Source of the DNA: Bradyrhizobium cenepequi
GTDB taxonomy: Bacteria; Pseudomonadota; Alphaproteobacteria; Rhizobiales; Xanthobacteraceae
Direction of reading: 5' to 3'
Assembly (NCBI RefSeq): GCF_020329485.1
Contig: NZ_JAGKJI010000059.1
Coordinates: 1-38,693, forward strand
Length of the DNA stretch: 38,693 nt
Within the stretch, counting starts at the first letter, position 1, and each line of letters starts with the position of its first letter. Below are positions 25,874 through 34,583 of the stretch, one piece after another. Made by a program: the position numbers and the translations under genes. The notes beneath the pieces were generated by a model. It had not been told where the DNA came from, ran no database searches, and saw only the letters and a list, made by a program, of their open reading frames with translations.

Positions 25874-26571
25874 GCCGCAGCTTCTTTCTCTTTCGGCGCC
25901 AGCCGCAGCGTCACGGTGATCTCCGCCATGATGGCGACCGCGATCTCCGACGGCGATACCGCACCGATGTCGAGCCCGATCGGCGCATGGATGCGCGCGA
26001 CGTCGCTCTCCTTCGCGCCTTGGGCGCGCAGCCGTTCGGCGCGCTTGGCATGCGTCTTCCGCGAGCCGAGCGCCCCGATATAGAAGCAGCCGCGCTCGAA
26101 GGCATGCAGCAGCGCGGGATCGTCGATCTTGGGATCGTGCGTCACGGCGACGAAGGCTGTGTAGGGATCGACGTTGAGCGGCGGCAGCGCGACATCAGGC
26201 CATTCCGCGATCAGGGGAACGTCGGGAAAGCGCTCAGGGCTCGCAAACGCCGTGCGCGGATCGACGACGGTGACGTCATAGTCGAGCGATCGCGCCAGCG
26301 GCGCGAGCGCCTGGCTGATATGGACGGCGCCGACTATCACCAGCTTTGCGGTCGGCGCGTGGACGTTGAGGAACAGCTTCTTGCCACCGACCTCGACGTT
26401 GGTGCTCTTGCCCATGCGCAATGCCTTGGCAAGCTCGGCATTCAGGGGATCGGCGGCAAAGTCCTTGGCCTTGACCAGGCGCTGCTCGCCATTGGCGGTG
26501 TCGGTGACGACGATCACCGGACGCCGCGCGGCGCGCTCGGCATTCAGTTCTTTCAGCGTTTCAAGCTTCAC
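25870..26571 (-). CDS. XdhC/CoxI family protein, Rossmann domain part
   Basis: A 233-residue protein holding the XdhC C-terminal Rossmann domain (KLVIVGAVHISQALAPLA, residues 76-93; DVTVVDPR; YIGALGSRKTHAKR). XdhC proteins bind molybdenum cofactor and insert its sulfurated form into the apoenzyme. The N-terminal CoxI domain is encoded by the separate gene just upstream, with two bases between them. It is translated with the MocA-like fusion through a four-base overlap. Confidence 0.85.
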   Translation of the reverse strand: MKLETLKELNAERAARRPVIVVTDTANGEQRLVKAKDFAADPLNAELAKALRMGKSTNVEVGGKKLFLNVHAPTAKLVIVGAVHISQALAPLARSLDYDVTVVDPRTAFASPERFPDVPLIAEWPDVALPPLNVDPYTAFVAVTHDPKIDDPALLHAFERGCFYIGALGSRKTHAKRAERLRAQGAKESDVARIHAPIGLDIGAVSPSEIAVAIMAEITVTLRLAPKEKEAAA

Positions 26572-26573
26572 GG

Positions 26574-26897
26574 CTAGCCTACCTTCTCGACGAAGACGCG
26601 GATGGTGCCGCCGCAGGACAGGCCGACATTCCAGGCGGTCTCGTCAGCCACACCGAATTCGAGCATCCTGGGCTGGCCGCTCGAGATCACGTCGAGCGCC
26701 TCGGTCACCACGGCGCCTTCGACGCAGCCGCCGGAGACCGAGCCCAGGAACGTGCCCTCGTCGTTGATGACGAGGCTCGATCCTGCCGGTCTCGGCGCCG
26801 AGCCCCAGGTTTCCACCACGGTAGCCAGCGCCACCCCCTGGCCGGCGTTCTGCCAGTCCTCAGCCGCCTTCAGGATGTCTTCGTCGCGATTGAGCAT
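26574..26897 (-). CDS. XdhC/CoxI family protein, N-terminal domain part
   Basis: A 107-residue protein made only of the XdhC_CoxI domain: ATVVETWGSAPRPAGSSL followed by SVSGGCVE (54-60 with a conserved Cys). GAGG lies eight bases before the ATG. Together with the next gene it corresponds to one standard two-domain XdhC. The split is probably natural: each piece has its own start and the pieces are intact. Confidence 0.85.
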   Translation of the reverse strand: MLNRDEDILKAAEDWQNAGQGVALATVVETWGSAPRPAGSSLVINDEGTFLGSVSGGCVEGAVVTEALDVISSGQPRMLEFGVADETAWNVGLSCGGTIRVFVEKVG

Positions 26898-26910
26898 TTG
26901 AAAATCCTCT

Positions 26911-28113
26911 TCAAGCTACGGAGCGGATCAGGCTGCGGTGATGAGGCGGTGGCGGGGCCGAAAGCGCCCCGATCAGCCCCTTTATGGAACTCAAGTTATG
27001 CACGGGGCGAAATTCGTCAACGTGGGGCAGCATCATTTTGATGCCATGCGCCTTGGCCTCGAAGCCGCTGTAGCGCAGTAGCGGGTTGAGCCAGATCAGG
27101 CGGCGGCAGGAACGGTGCAGGCGGTCCATCTCGAACGCGAGCTTGGCGTCCGCCTCGCGCTCCAGCCCATCGGAGATGAGCAGCACGATAGCGCCCTGCC
27201 CGAGCACGCGGCGGGCCCACAGCTTGTTGAACGTATGCAGCGAGGTCGCGATCCTCGTGCCGCCGGCCCAGTCCTCGACGCTCGAGGAGCAGCTTGCCAG
27301 CGCCTCGTCCGGATCGCGCTGGCGGAGCGCGCGCGTCACATTGGTCAGCCGGGTGCCGAACAGGAACACCGAGACGCGCTTGCGGGCATCGGTGATGGCG
27401 TGCAGGAAATGCAGGAACAAACGGGTATATTCGCTCATGGAGCCCGAGATATCGAGCAGCGCCACGATCGGCGCCGGCTTGTCGATGCGGCCGAGCTTGC
27501 GGATGTCGACAATCTCGCCACCGGTGCGCAAGGAATTGCGCACGGTGCGGCGCATGTCGAGCCGGAGGCCACGGGAGTCCGGCTGGTAGCGGCGGGTCTC
27601 CAGCTCCGCCTGCGGCAACCGCATCCGCGCGATCGCGCGGGTGACCTCGGCGATCTCGGCTGCGCTCATCTGCGCAAAGTCCTTCTTCTGCAGGATCTCG
27701 CGGTCGGAGACCGAGAGCTTGAGTTCCTGCGCCTGCTCCTGCGGCCGCTCCTCGCGACTCGCGGGATGCGACAGCGCCTCCTGAACGCGGCGCGAGGCCG
27801 GCGGCGGCTTCTTCTTGGCGTGGTCGGGCAGCGGCACCGAGTCGAGCATGCTCTTCCACTCCTCGGCGGCGCGGAAGAACAGGTCGAAGGCCTGGGCAAA
27901 AATCAGCGCATGCTCGTGGCGTTTGACGAAGATCGTTTCCAGCGTGGCGTAGAAATCGGCGCGGTTGCCGACTTCTATCAACTGCAGCGCATTGAGCGCA
28001 TCGATCACCGAGCCCGGGCCGACCGGCAGCCCGGCCGCCCGCAGCGCGCGGGCAAAGCCGACGACATTGTCGGCCATGTGCCCGGTCGGCGGCGCAAGGT
28101 GGTTGATGGCCAT
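26911..28113 (-). CDS. coxE: CoxE-like VWA-domain protein
   Basis: A 400-residue protein of the CoxE/VWA-containing family. A helical N-terminal part is followed by a von Willebrand A domain whose metal site is DISGSMS (221-227), with later GGTRI and LISDGLE. In Oligotropha, CoxE works with the AAA+ protein CoxD to build the [CuSMoO2] centre of CO dehydrogenase. Here it is separated from coxD by a palindromic repeat, unlike the tight spacing on its other side (13 bases). Confidence 0.88.
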   Translation of the reverse strand: MAINHLAPPTGHMADNVVGFARALRAAGLPVGPGSVIDALNALQLIEVGNRADFYATLETIFVKRHEHALIFAQAFDLFFRAAEEWKSMLDSVPLPDHAKKKPPPASRRVQEALSHPASREERPQEQAQELKLSVSDREILQKKDFAQMSAAEIAEVTRAIARMRLPQAELETRRYQPDSRGLRLDMRRTVRNSLRTGGEIVDIRKLGRIDKPAPIVALLDISGSMSEYTRLFLHFLHAITDARKRVSVFLFGTRLTNVTRALRQRDPDEALASCSSSVEDWAGGTRIATSLHTFNKLWARRVLGQGAIVLLISDGLEREADAKLAFEMDRLHRSCRRLIWLNPLLRYSGFEAKAHGIKMMLPHVDEFRPVHNLSSIKGLIGALSAPPPPHHRSLIRSVA

Positions 28114-28130
28114 CGGACCACTCTATCCTG

Positions 28131-28236
28131 TGTCATTCCGGGGGCGCGCGCAGCGCGAGCCCGGAATCCATTCTACCGCAGAACAAGTGGTGAAATGGAT
28201 TCCGGGCCTGCGCCTTGCGGCGCATCCCGGAATGAC
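28131..28236. repeat. 'ATTCCGG' palindromic repeat pair inside the cox cluster
   Basis: The left half-unit is TGTCATTCCGGGGGCG to CCCGGAATCCATT, the spacer 21 bases (28173-28193), and the right half-unit AATGGATTCCGGG to CCCGGAATGACG. It lies between coxD and coxE within an apparently single transcription unit, where a stable hairpin could stabilise or attenuate the message. Confidence 0.88.
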
Positions 28237-28261
28237 GAGCGTCGTTATAGCACACAAGCGA

Positions 28262-29170
28262 TCACGTCTCGCTCGTCGCTTCCTTCAAAACCTTCTGCAG
28301 CGTATCGCCCTGCATGCGCGCGATATCGTCCTGGTACTTCAGGAGCGCACCGAGGGTATCGCCGACCACTTGCGGCGTCAGCGAGCGGGCATCGAGCTCA
28401 GAGAGCGCGGTGGCCCAGTCAATGGTCTCGGCGACGCCGGGCGACTTGTAGAAATCCTGGTCGCGCAGCGCCTGCACGAAGCGCACCACCTGCTGCGACA
28501 GCTTGGCCGAAATGTTCGGCACCCGCGACTTGACGATCGCGAGCTCACGCTCGGCCGCGGGATAGTCGACCCAGTGATAGAGACAGCGCCGCTTCAGCGC
28601 GTCGTGGATCTCGCGGGTACGGTTGGAGGTGATGATCACGATCGGCGGTGCCGGCGCCCTCACCGTGCCGAGCTCGGGGATCGTCACCTGGAAGTCCGAC
28701 AGGATTTCCAGAAGATAGGCTTCGAACGCCTCGTCCGCCCGGTCGAGCTCGTCGATCAGGAGCACTGGCGGCCCGGCGACATCAGGCTCCAGCGCCTGCA
28801 GCAGCGGCCGCTTGATCAGGAAGCGCTCGGCGAAGATGTCGCTCGCAAGCTGGTCGCGGTCGGTATCACCGGAAGCTTCTGCGAGGCGAATCGCGATCAT
28901 CTGCGAGGCGCTATTCCACTCGTAGACCGCGGAGGCGACGTCGAGACCTTCATAGCATTGCAGGCGGATCAGCTTCCGCCCGAGCGCCGCCGACAGCACC
29001 TTGGCGATCTCGGTCTTGCCGACGCCGGCCTCGCCTTCCAGGAACAACGGCCGGCCCATGCGCAGCGCGAGATAGGTCACGGTCGCAAGCGACCGCTCGG
29101 CGAGATAGCCGCGCGAGGTCAGGAGCTCGAGCAGCGCATCGACGGATTTCGGCAGCGTCGATGCGGTCAT
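28262..29170 (-). CDS. coxD: CoxD-like MoxR-family AAA+ ATPase
   Basis: A 302-residue AAA+ protein of the MoxR group. Walker A is GEAGVGKTE (46-54) and Walker B is VLLIDELD. CoxD is a metallochaperone-like ATPase for the sulfuration and metal loading of CO dehydrogenase, acting with the VWA protein CoxE. The start ATG has no obvious ribosome-binding site; the gene follows coxM by 37 bases. Confidence 0.88.
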   Translation of the reverse strand: MTASTLPKSVDALLELLTSRGYLAERSLATVTYLALRMGRPLFLEGEAGVGKTEIAKVLSAALGRKLIRLQCYEGLDVASAVYEWNSASQMIAIRLAEASGDTDRDQLASDIFAERFLIKRPLLQALEPDVAGPPVLLIDELDRADEAFEAYLLEILSDFQVTIPELGTVRAPAPPIVIITSNRTREIHDALKRRCLYHWVDYPAAERELAIVKSRVPNISAKLSQQVVRFVQALRDQDFYKSPGVAETIDWATALSELDARSLTPQVVGDTLGALLKYQDDIARMQGDTLQKVLKEATSET

Positions 29171-29207
29171 GGGAAAACCGATGCTGTAGCCAAAGGAGCC
29201 TGCACTA

Positions 29208-30014
29208 TCACCCTTTAGCGTTAGCAGCTTCGACGGCCCGGCGCGCCAGCACCCCGATCAAATGCGCGCGATATTCGGCGCTGCCATGCAGGTCGCTGTT
29301 CAGCCCCTCCGGCGACACGTTGATTCCCTCCAGCACCTTGGGCGAGAACCGCTTCTTCAGCACCTCCTCGAAGGAGGTGACGCGGAACACGCCGTCCGAG
29401 CCAGCGCCGGTGACGGCGACGCGGACGTCCGACGGCCGCCGCGCCACGAACACGCCGACCAGCGCATAGCGCGAGGCCTGGTTGCGGAACTTGACGTAAG
29501 CCGCCTTCTTCGGCAGCGGGAAACTCACCTTGGTGATGATCTCGTCGCCCTCGAGCGCGGTCGAAAACAGGCCCTGGAAGAACTCTTCCGCCTTGAGCCG
29601 CCGCTTGTTGGTGATGATGGTCGCGCCCAGCGCCAGCACGGCGGCCGGATAGTCGGCGGTCGGATCATTGTTCGCCAGCGAGCCGCCGATGGTGCCGCGA
29701 TGGCGCACGGCGGGATCGCCGATCCCGGCCGCGAGTTCGGCCAGCGCCGGGATCGCTTCGCCGACAGCGGCGGAGCTGGCGACGTCGGCATGCTTGGCGG
29801 TGGCGCCGATCGCGAGCGCGCGGCCCTTCAGCTCGATGGTGTCGAGACCTTCGACATGGGAGAGGTCGACCAGATGCGGCGGGCTCGCGAGCCGCTGCTT
29901 CATCACCGGCACCAGCGTGTGGCCGCCGGCAATCAGCTTGGCATCCTCGTTCTTCACCAGGAGGTTGGCGGCCTGTCGCACGGTCGCCGGACGGTGATAC
30001 TTGAATTCATACAT
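29208..30014 (-). CDS. coxM: CoxM-like FAD-binding subunit of a molybdenum hydroxylase
   Basis: A 268-residue medium subunit. FAD-binding motifs AGGHT (29-33) and TIGGS (108-112, followed by LANNDPTAD) are those of the CoxM family, and the C-terminal CO_deh_flav_C part is present. It would pass electrons from the 2Fe-2S subunit to the acceptor. coxS lies upstream with a gap of about 50 bases, a place where the large subunit could have stood in other gene orders. Length is slightly shorter than some CoxM proteins but complete. Confidence 0.9.
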   Translation of the reverse strand: MYEFKYHRPATVRQAANLLVKNEDAKLIAGGHTLVPVMKQRLASPPHLVDLSHVEGLDTIELKGRALAIGATAKHADVASSAAVGEAIPALAELAAGIGDPAVRHRGTIGGSLANNDPTADYPAAVLALGATIITNKRRLKAEEFFQGLFSTALEGDEIITKVSFPLPKKAAYVKFRNQASRYALVGVFVARRPSDVRVAVTGAGSDGVFRVTSFEEVLKKRFSPKVLEGINVSPEGLNSDLHGSAEYRAHLIGVLARRAVEAANAKG

Positions 30015-30065
30015 TGGAATGTCCCGGAAATTTCAAACCACGATTGCGATGCAATGCCCTGAGGT

Positions 30066-30551
<486 letters not shown>

Positions 30552-30736
30552 CAGCACTCTCTTGATCTGCTCTGCCGCATATCGACAGAACAGGCGTTTA
30601 AAACCGTTCCAAAGCCATAATATGGGCCATCACCGCAATGGGCAACCTCGCCCCTCGCATGGCTCGATGACGTCGAGCCGTTCTGGCGCCGTTGTGCAGC
30701 GCCGTCAGTCTTTATTCTAGAGACGGGCTTGTAGGC

Positions 30737-31183
30737 TTAGCTCTGCACGGCCTTGGCGAAATTCGCGAAGAATTCATCAGCCAGCTTCTTGGCGGTGCCG
30801 TTGATCAAGCGCTGGCCGAGCTGGGCGAGCTTGCCGCCGATCTGCGCCTCGACATTGTAGCTCAGAAGCGTACCGCCATCCTTGTCGGCAAGCGCGACCG
30901 TCGCGCCGCCCTTGGCGAATCCGGCAACCCCGCCCTCGCCTTCGCCCGAGATCTTGTAGCCGTTGGGCGGATCGAGATCGCTCAGCATGACCTTGCCCTT
31001 GAAGCGCGCCGAGACCGGGCCGACCTTCATCTTGGCAACGGCGCGAAAGCCGTTGTCCTCGGTCTTCTCCAATTCCTCACAGCCGGGGATGCAGACCTTC
31101 AGCACCTCGGGATCGTTGAGCTTGGCCCACACGGCCTCGCGCGGCGCCGCAAGCTGGACCTCGCCGTTCATTGTCATTGCCAT
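30737..31183 (-). CDS. coxG: CoxG-like SRPBCC protein (CO dehydrogenase subunit G family)
   Basis: A 148-residue START/SRPBCC-fold protein: MNGEVQLAAPREAVWAKLND at the N-terminus and the long LGQRLINGTAKKLADEFFANF helix at the C-terminus. CoxG anchors CO dehydrogenase to the membrane in Oligotropha. The ATG at 31183 is chosen for GGGGAGG five bases upstream; the frame open to 31381 is not supported. It is 186 bases upstream of coxS on the same strand and divergent from pcaB. Confidence 0.87.
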   Translation of the reverse strand: MAMTMNGEVQLAAPREAVWAKLNDPEVLKVCIPGCEELEKTEDNGFRAVAKMKVGPVSARFKGKVMLSDLDPPNGYKISGEGEGGVAGFAKGGATVALADKDGGTLLSYNVEAQIGGKLAQLGQRLINGTAKKLADEFFANFAKAVQS

Positions 31184-31373
31184 GAGAGCCTCCCCGATCG
31201 CATCAAACCAACACCCAAGTAAAGCACAGCGGCCACAAAGGAAAGACCGACATCTGCCGACGAGCGATGCATATTCGCAGCGCAGCAAAACGGCGACTGC
31301 CCTTGTGATGGCACCGGGTTCGATCAACAAGAGCCATTGGCAGGGGCAGCCGGGAATGATTAGGTCGCGCGTG

Positions 31374-32744
31374 ATGAGCACATCCCTCTCCCCGCTGCTG
31401 GCACCGATGCTGTCAAGCGCCGCGATGCGTGCGGTGTGCGACGATGCCGCTCATTTGCAGAATATGCTCGATTTCGAGGCAGCGCTGGCGCGCGCGGAAG
31501 CCGCGAGCGGCGTGATTCCCGACGCCGCGGCCGGCCCGATCAGCGCTGTATGCAAGGCCGAATCATTTGATTGCACCGCGCTCGCGGAAGCCGCTGTTCG
31601 CTCGGGCAATCTGGCGATTCCCCTGGTCAAGGCGCTCACCGCCGAGGTCGCCAAAGGCGGTAACAAGTCCGACAAGGAGGCCGCGCGCTATGTACATTGG
31701 GGCGCGACCAGCCAGGACGTCATCGACACCGCGACGATGCTCACTTTGCGCGCCGGCATCGATGCGCTGCTCACTGATCTCGCTCGCGCCATCACGGGCT
31801 TTGCCAAGCTCGCCCGCCAGCACCGCGACACGGCGGTGGTCGCACGCACCTGGTTGCAGCACGCGCTACCGATGCCGTTCGGCCTCAAACTCGCCGAATA
31901 TGCCGCAAGCCTGCACCGCTCGCAGAGGCGCCTGCAGCGTTTGCGTCGCGAGGCATTGGCCCTGCAATTCGGTGGCGCGGCCGGCACGCTGGCCGCGCTC
32001 GGCGGCAAGGGCATGGCGGTGGCCGAGAAGCTGGCGCAGGAGCTCGACCTGCCGCTGCCGGAGGCGCCCTGGCATACCCACCGCGACCGTATCGCGGACA
32101 TCGCGTCCGCGTTTGCCATCGTTTGTGGAAGCTGCGGCAAGATCGCGCGCGACGTCTCCTTGATGATGCAGACCGACGTCGCCGAAGCGTTCGAGCCGTC
32201 AGGCGAAGGCCGCGGCGGCTCCTCCACCATGCCGCACAAGCGCAATCCGGTTGCGGCCGCAACCGCGCTTGCGGCCGCGACCATGGCCCCCAATCTCACT
32301 GCCACGATCTTCGCCGCGCAGGTGCAGGACCACGAGCGCAGCGCCGGCGCCTGGCATGCGGAATGGCCGACCTTGCCGACGCTGATGCTGGTCACCTCAG
32401 GCGCGCTCGCCGCCACCATCGACATCGCCGAGGGCCTTGAAGTCGACGCCGCGCGCATGCGTATCAATCTCGACGCGACCCGTGGGCTGATCATGGCGGA
32501 AGCAGCGTCGATGGCGCTCGCCGAGAAGCTCGGCAAGAGCGAAGCGCATCACCTGATCGAAGCCGCCAGCAAGAAGACCGTTGCCGAGCAGAAGCACCTG
32601 CGCGACGTGCTGACGGCGGATCCACGGATCACTGCGCAGCTTGCCGCGGACCGGATCGAAAAACTGTTCGAGCCGATGTCCTATCAGGGCGCCTCGCAGG
32701 CTCTGATCGACCGCCTGCTCGCCTCGCTTGAGGATTTGTCGTAA
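31374..32744 (+). CDS. pcaB: 3-carboxy-cis,cis-muconate cycloisomerase
   Basis: A 456-residue member of the fumarase/argininosuccinate lyase superfamily. HWGATSQD (108-115) and the superfamily signature GSSTMPHKRNP (282-292) are intact. PcaB converts 3-carboxymuconate to 4-carboxymuconolactone in the protocatechuate branch of the beta-ketoadipate pathway. The order pcaB-pcaD-pcaC supports the call over fumarate or adenylosuccinate lyases. ATG at 31374 is used; the upstream site is weak and the open frame reaches back to 30963 over the coxG gene, which is not coding on this strand. Confidence 0.93.
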   Translation: MSTSLSPLLAPMLSSAAMRAVCDDAAHLQNMLDFEAALARAEAASGVIPDAAAGPISAVCKAESFDCTALAEAAVRSGNLAIPLVKALTAEVAKGGNKSDKEAARYVHWGATSQDVIDTATMLTLRAGIDALLTDLARAITGFAKLARQHRDTAVVARTWLQHALPMPFGLKLAEYAASLHRSQRRLQRLRREALALQFGGAAGTLAALGGKGMAVAEKLAQELDLPLPEAPWHTHRDRIADIASAFAIVCGSCGKIARDVSLMMQTDVAEAFEPSGEGRGGSSTMPHKRNPVAAATALAAATMAPNLTATIFAAQVQDHERSAGAWHAEWPTLPTLMLVTSGALAATIDIAEGLEVDAARMRINLDATRGLIMAEAASMALAEKLGKSEAHHLIEAASKKTVAEQKHLRDVLTADPRITAQLAADRIEKLFEPMSYQGASQALIDRLLASLEDLS

Positions 32745-32786
32745 CACGTACCGCGCGCCTGCGCGCATGACAAGGAATAGCCAACC

Positions 32787-33569
32787 ATGCCGATGATCGA
32801 CGCCGACGGATGCCTGCTCAACGTCCAGGTGGAAGGCCGCGACGGCGGACCGACCTTGATGCTGTCGAATTCGCTCGGCTGCACGCTGCAGATGTGGGAG
32901 CCGCAGATGAAGGCGCTGACGCAGGTCTTCCGTGTCATCCGCTACGACCGGCGTGGCCATGGCAAGTCGCAGGTCCCTCCCGGGCCGTATTCGATGGAGC
33001 GTTTCGGCCGCGACGTGCTGGCGATCCTCGACGATCTCAACATCGAGAAAACCCATTGGTGCGGCCTGTCGATGGGCGGCATGGTCGGGCAATGGCTGGG
33101 CGCCAACGCGCCCGAGCGCTTCGGCAAGATCATCCTCTCCAACACCGCCTGCTACTACCCGGACCCGACCAACTGGCACAACCGCATCAAGGCGGTGAAG
33201 GAAGGCGGCCTTGCCGCGGTCGCCGACACCGTGATCGCGGGCTGGCTGACGGCGGATTTCCGCGAGCGCGAGCCGCAAGTCGCAGCCCGGATGAAGGCGA
33301 TGCTGCTGGCCTCGCCTGCCGAGGGTTACATCGCCTGCTGCGAGGCGCTGTCGACGCTCGACCAGCGCGAGCTGTTGCCGAAGATCAAGAGCCCGACCTT
33401 GGTGATCGCCGGCCGTCACGACATGGCGACGCCGATCGCGGCTGGGGAATTCATCCGCAGCCGCATCCCTGGCGCCAGCATGACGATCCTCGATGCCGCG
33501 CATATTTCCAACGTCGAACAGTCGCACGCCTTCACCGAAGCCGTGGTCGGCTTCCTGACGCAACGCTAG
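32787..33569 (+). CDS. pcaD: 3-oxoadipate enol-lactonase
   Basis: A 260-residue alpha/beta hydrolase. The nucleophile is Ser95 in GLSMGG (93-98), with Asp212 (GRHDMATP) and His239 (AAHISN) completing the triad. It hydrolyses 3-oxoadipate enol-lactone to 3-oxoadipate. It follows pcaB by 42 bases and precedes pcaC by 22, so the three form one operon. Confidence 0.93.
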   Translation: MPMIDADGCLLNVQVEGRDGGPTLMLSNSLGCTLQMWEPQMKALTQVFRVIRYDRRGHGKSQVPPGPYSMERFGRDVLAILDDLNIEKTHWCGLSMGGMVGQWLGANAPERFGKIILSNTACYYPDPTNWHNRIKAVKEGGLAAVADTVIAGWLTADFREREPQVAARMKAMLLASPAEGYIACCEALSTLDQRELLPKIKSPTLVIAGRHDMATPIAAGEFIRSRIPGASMTILDAAHISNVEQSHAFTEAVVGFLTQR

Positions 33570-33591
33570 TCATCATCGCGGAGAGACAATC

Positions 33592-34029
33592 ATGGACGAC
33601 GACAAGCGCCGCGACGAGGGCATGACTCAGCGCCGCAAAGTGCTCGGCAATGAATGGGTGGACAAATCGATCAAGGGCCGCAACGCCTTCAACACCGACT
33701 TCCAGGACCTGATCACGCGCTATGCGTGGGGCGACATCTGGACGCGGCCGCATTTCGACCATCGCACGCGCCGCGTGCTGGTGATCGGCACCATGGTCGC
33801 GCTTGGGCAGTGGGACGAATTCCGCCTGCATGTGCGCGCCGCGCTCACCGAAGGCGGCTTCTCGCCTGATGACATCAAGGAGATCCTGCTCCAGCAGGCG
33901 ATCTATTGCGGCGTTCCCGCCGCCAATCATGCGGTGAAGGAAGCCTCGGCAATCGTTGCCGAGTTCGAGCATGATCCGGAAAAGTGGAAACCGGTTTTCC
34001 GAGAAGATCATGCTCCAACAAAAAGCTAG
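33592..34029 (+). CDS. pcaC: 4-carboxymuconolactone decarboxylase with repeat-encoded C-terminal tail
   Basis: A 145-residue AhpD-like carboxymuconolactone decarboxylase (DHRTRRVLVIGTMVALGQWDE, EILLQQAIYCGVPAANHAV). It decarboxylates 4-carboxymuconolactone to the enol-lactone used by PcaD. The normal family protein ends near residue 125; from codon 126 onward (base 33967) the gene runs in frame into a palindromic repeat that encodes the tail EHDPEKWKPVFREDHAPTKS and the TAG stop. GGAGAG precedes the ATG. The tail is probably tolerated, not required; this is inference. Confidence 0.92.
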   Translation: MDDDKRRDEGMTQRRKVLGNEWVDKSIKGRNAFNTDFQDLITRYAWGDIWTRPHFDHRTRRVLVIGTMVALGQWDEFRLHVRAALTEGGFSPDDIKEILLQQAIYCGVPAANHAVKEASAIVAEFEHDPEKWKPVFREDHAPTKS

Positions 34030-34059
34030 AGCGGAATGACGAAAGTCATTCCGCTCTAG
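33967..34059. repeat. 'GAGCATGATCCGGAAAA' palindromic repeat at the pcaC 3' end
   Basis: The outer arms GAGCATGATC (33967-33976) and GATCATGCTC (34006-34015) and the inner arms CGGAAAA (33977-33983) and TTTTCCG (33995-34001) form one hairpin. A second hairpin (34026-34059) has perfect 15-bp arms CTAGAGCGGAATGAC and GTCATTCCGCTCTAG around a GAAA loop. The element is a type widespread in Rhizobiales genomes, recognised from memory. Its first part is translated as the PcaC tail. Confidence 0.88.
34020..34059 (-). terminator. Intrinsic terminator of the 34056-34583 gene
   Basis: The perfect 15-bp hairpin at 34026-34059, read on the minus strand, is followed by GC and TTTTT (34020-34024). Its arms contain the TAG stop codon of pcaC (34027-34029) and the TAG stop codon of the opposite gene (34056-34058). 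Confidence 0.75.
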
Positions 34060-34583
34060 GGCTGTTGAAGCGATAGCTCGCCAACCGGCGCGTCTACACG
34101 GGCTTCGTCCCGCGCCTCGACCATCCCCGGCGCGGCGCCCTCGACCAGCAGTACGATGCCGATGCCGAGCAGCATCAACAGCTCGGTCGCGTGCAGCCGT
34201 AGCGCCTCGGCCTCGCCGACCAGGGACGCCGCCAGCATGCTGACGAAGCTGAGCACGCTGCCGAGCACAAGCGCCATGCCGAGCGTCTCATCGCCGCCGC
34301 CGCGCTCGCGGACCGGGCGGCTCGCAAGCATCGCCAGGTACAGTGCGAAAAACGCCACCGTGGTGATCCGCACGAGCGCCAGCAGCCAGGCGACACGCAC
34401 GCTTGCCATGCCCGACAAATGCAGATGATCGCTGATGAAGAACCCGATCGACACGCTCGGCCGCTCATAGAGGCTGCGCACCGGCGAGTCGATGATCTGC
34501 AGGGCGATGCTCGTCCAGGCCGGGATGAAATAGGCCGCAAGCAGCGCGCCGCTGAATGAGCTGATCCGCCAGTTCGTCGACAT
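34056..34583 (-). CDS. Four-helix membrane protein of unknown function
   Basis: A 175-residue hydrophobic protein. Predicted membrane helices lie at about residues 10-32, 66-88, 103-122 and 130-149. No family is recognised. The ATG at 34583 is chosen because GGGGAG lies six bases upstream; the frame is open further to 35087, but that part looks non-coding and contains another hairpin. The gene ends inside the palindromic terminator shared with pcaC. Confidence 0.65.
   Translation of the reverse strand: MSTNWRISSFSGALLAAYFIPAWTSIALQIIDSPVRSLYERPSVSIGFFISDHLHLSGMASVRVAWLLALVRITTVAFFALYLAMLASRPVRERGGGDETLGMALVLGSVLSFVSMLAASLVGEAEALRLHATELLMLLGIGIVLLVEGAAPGMVEARDEARVDAPVGELSLQQP

Noticed and set aside
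27115..28533. Plus-strand frame crossing coxE and the repeat
   Set aside because: It reads through the palindromic repeat and is antisense to coxE; no motif found.
30661..30679. Hairpin GGCTCGA-TGACG-TCGAGCC between coxG and coxS as a terminator
   Set aside because: No T-run on either strand; could be chance in a GC-rich gap.
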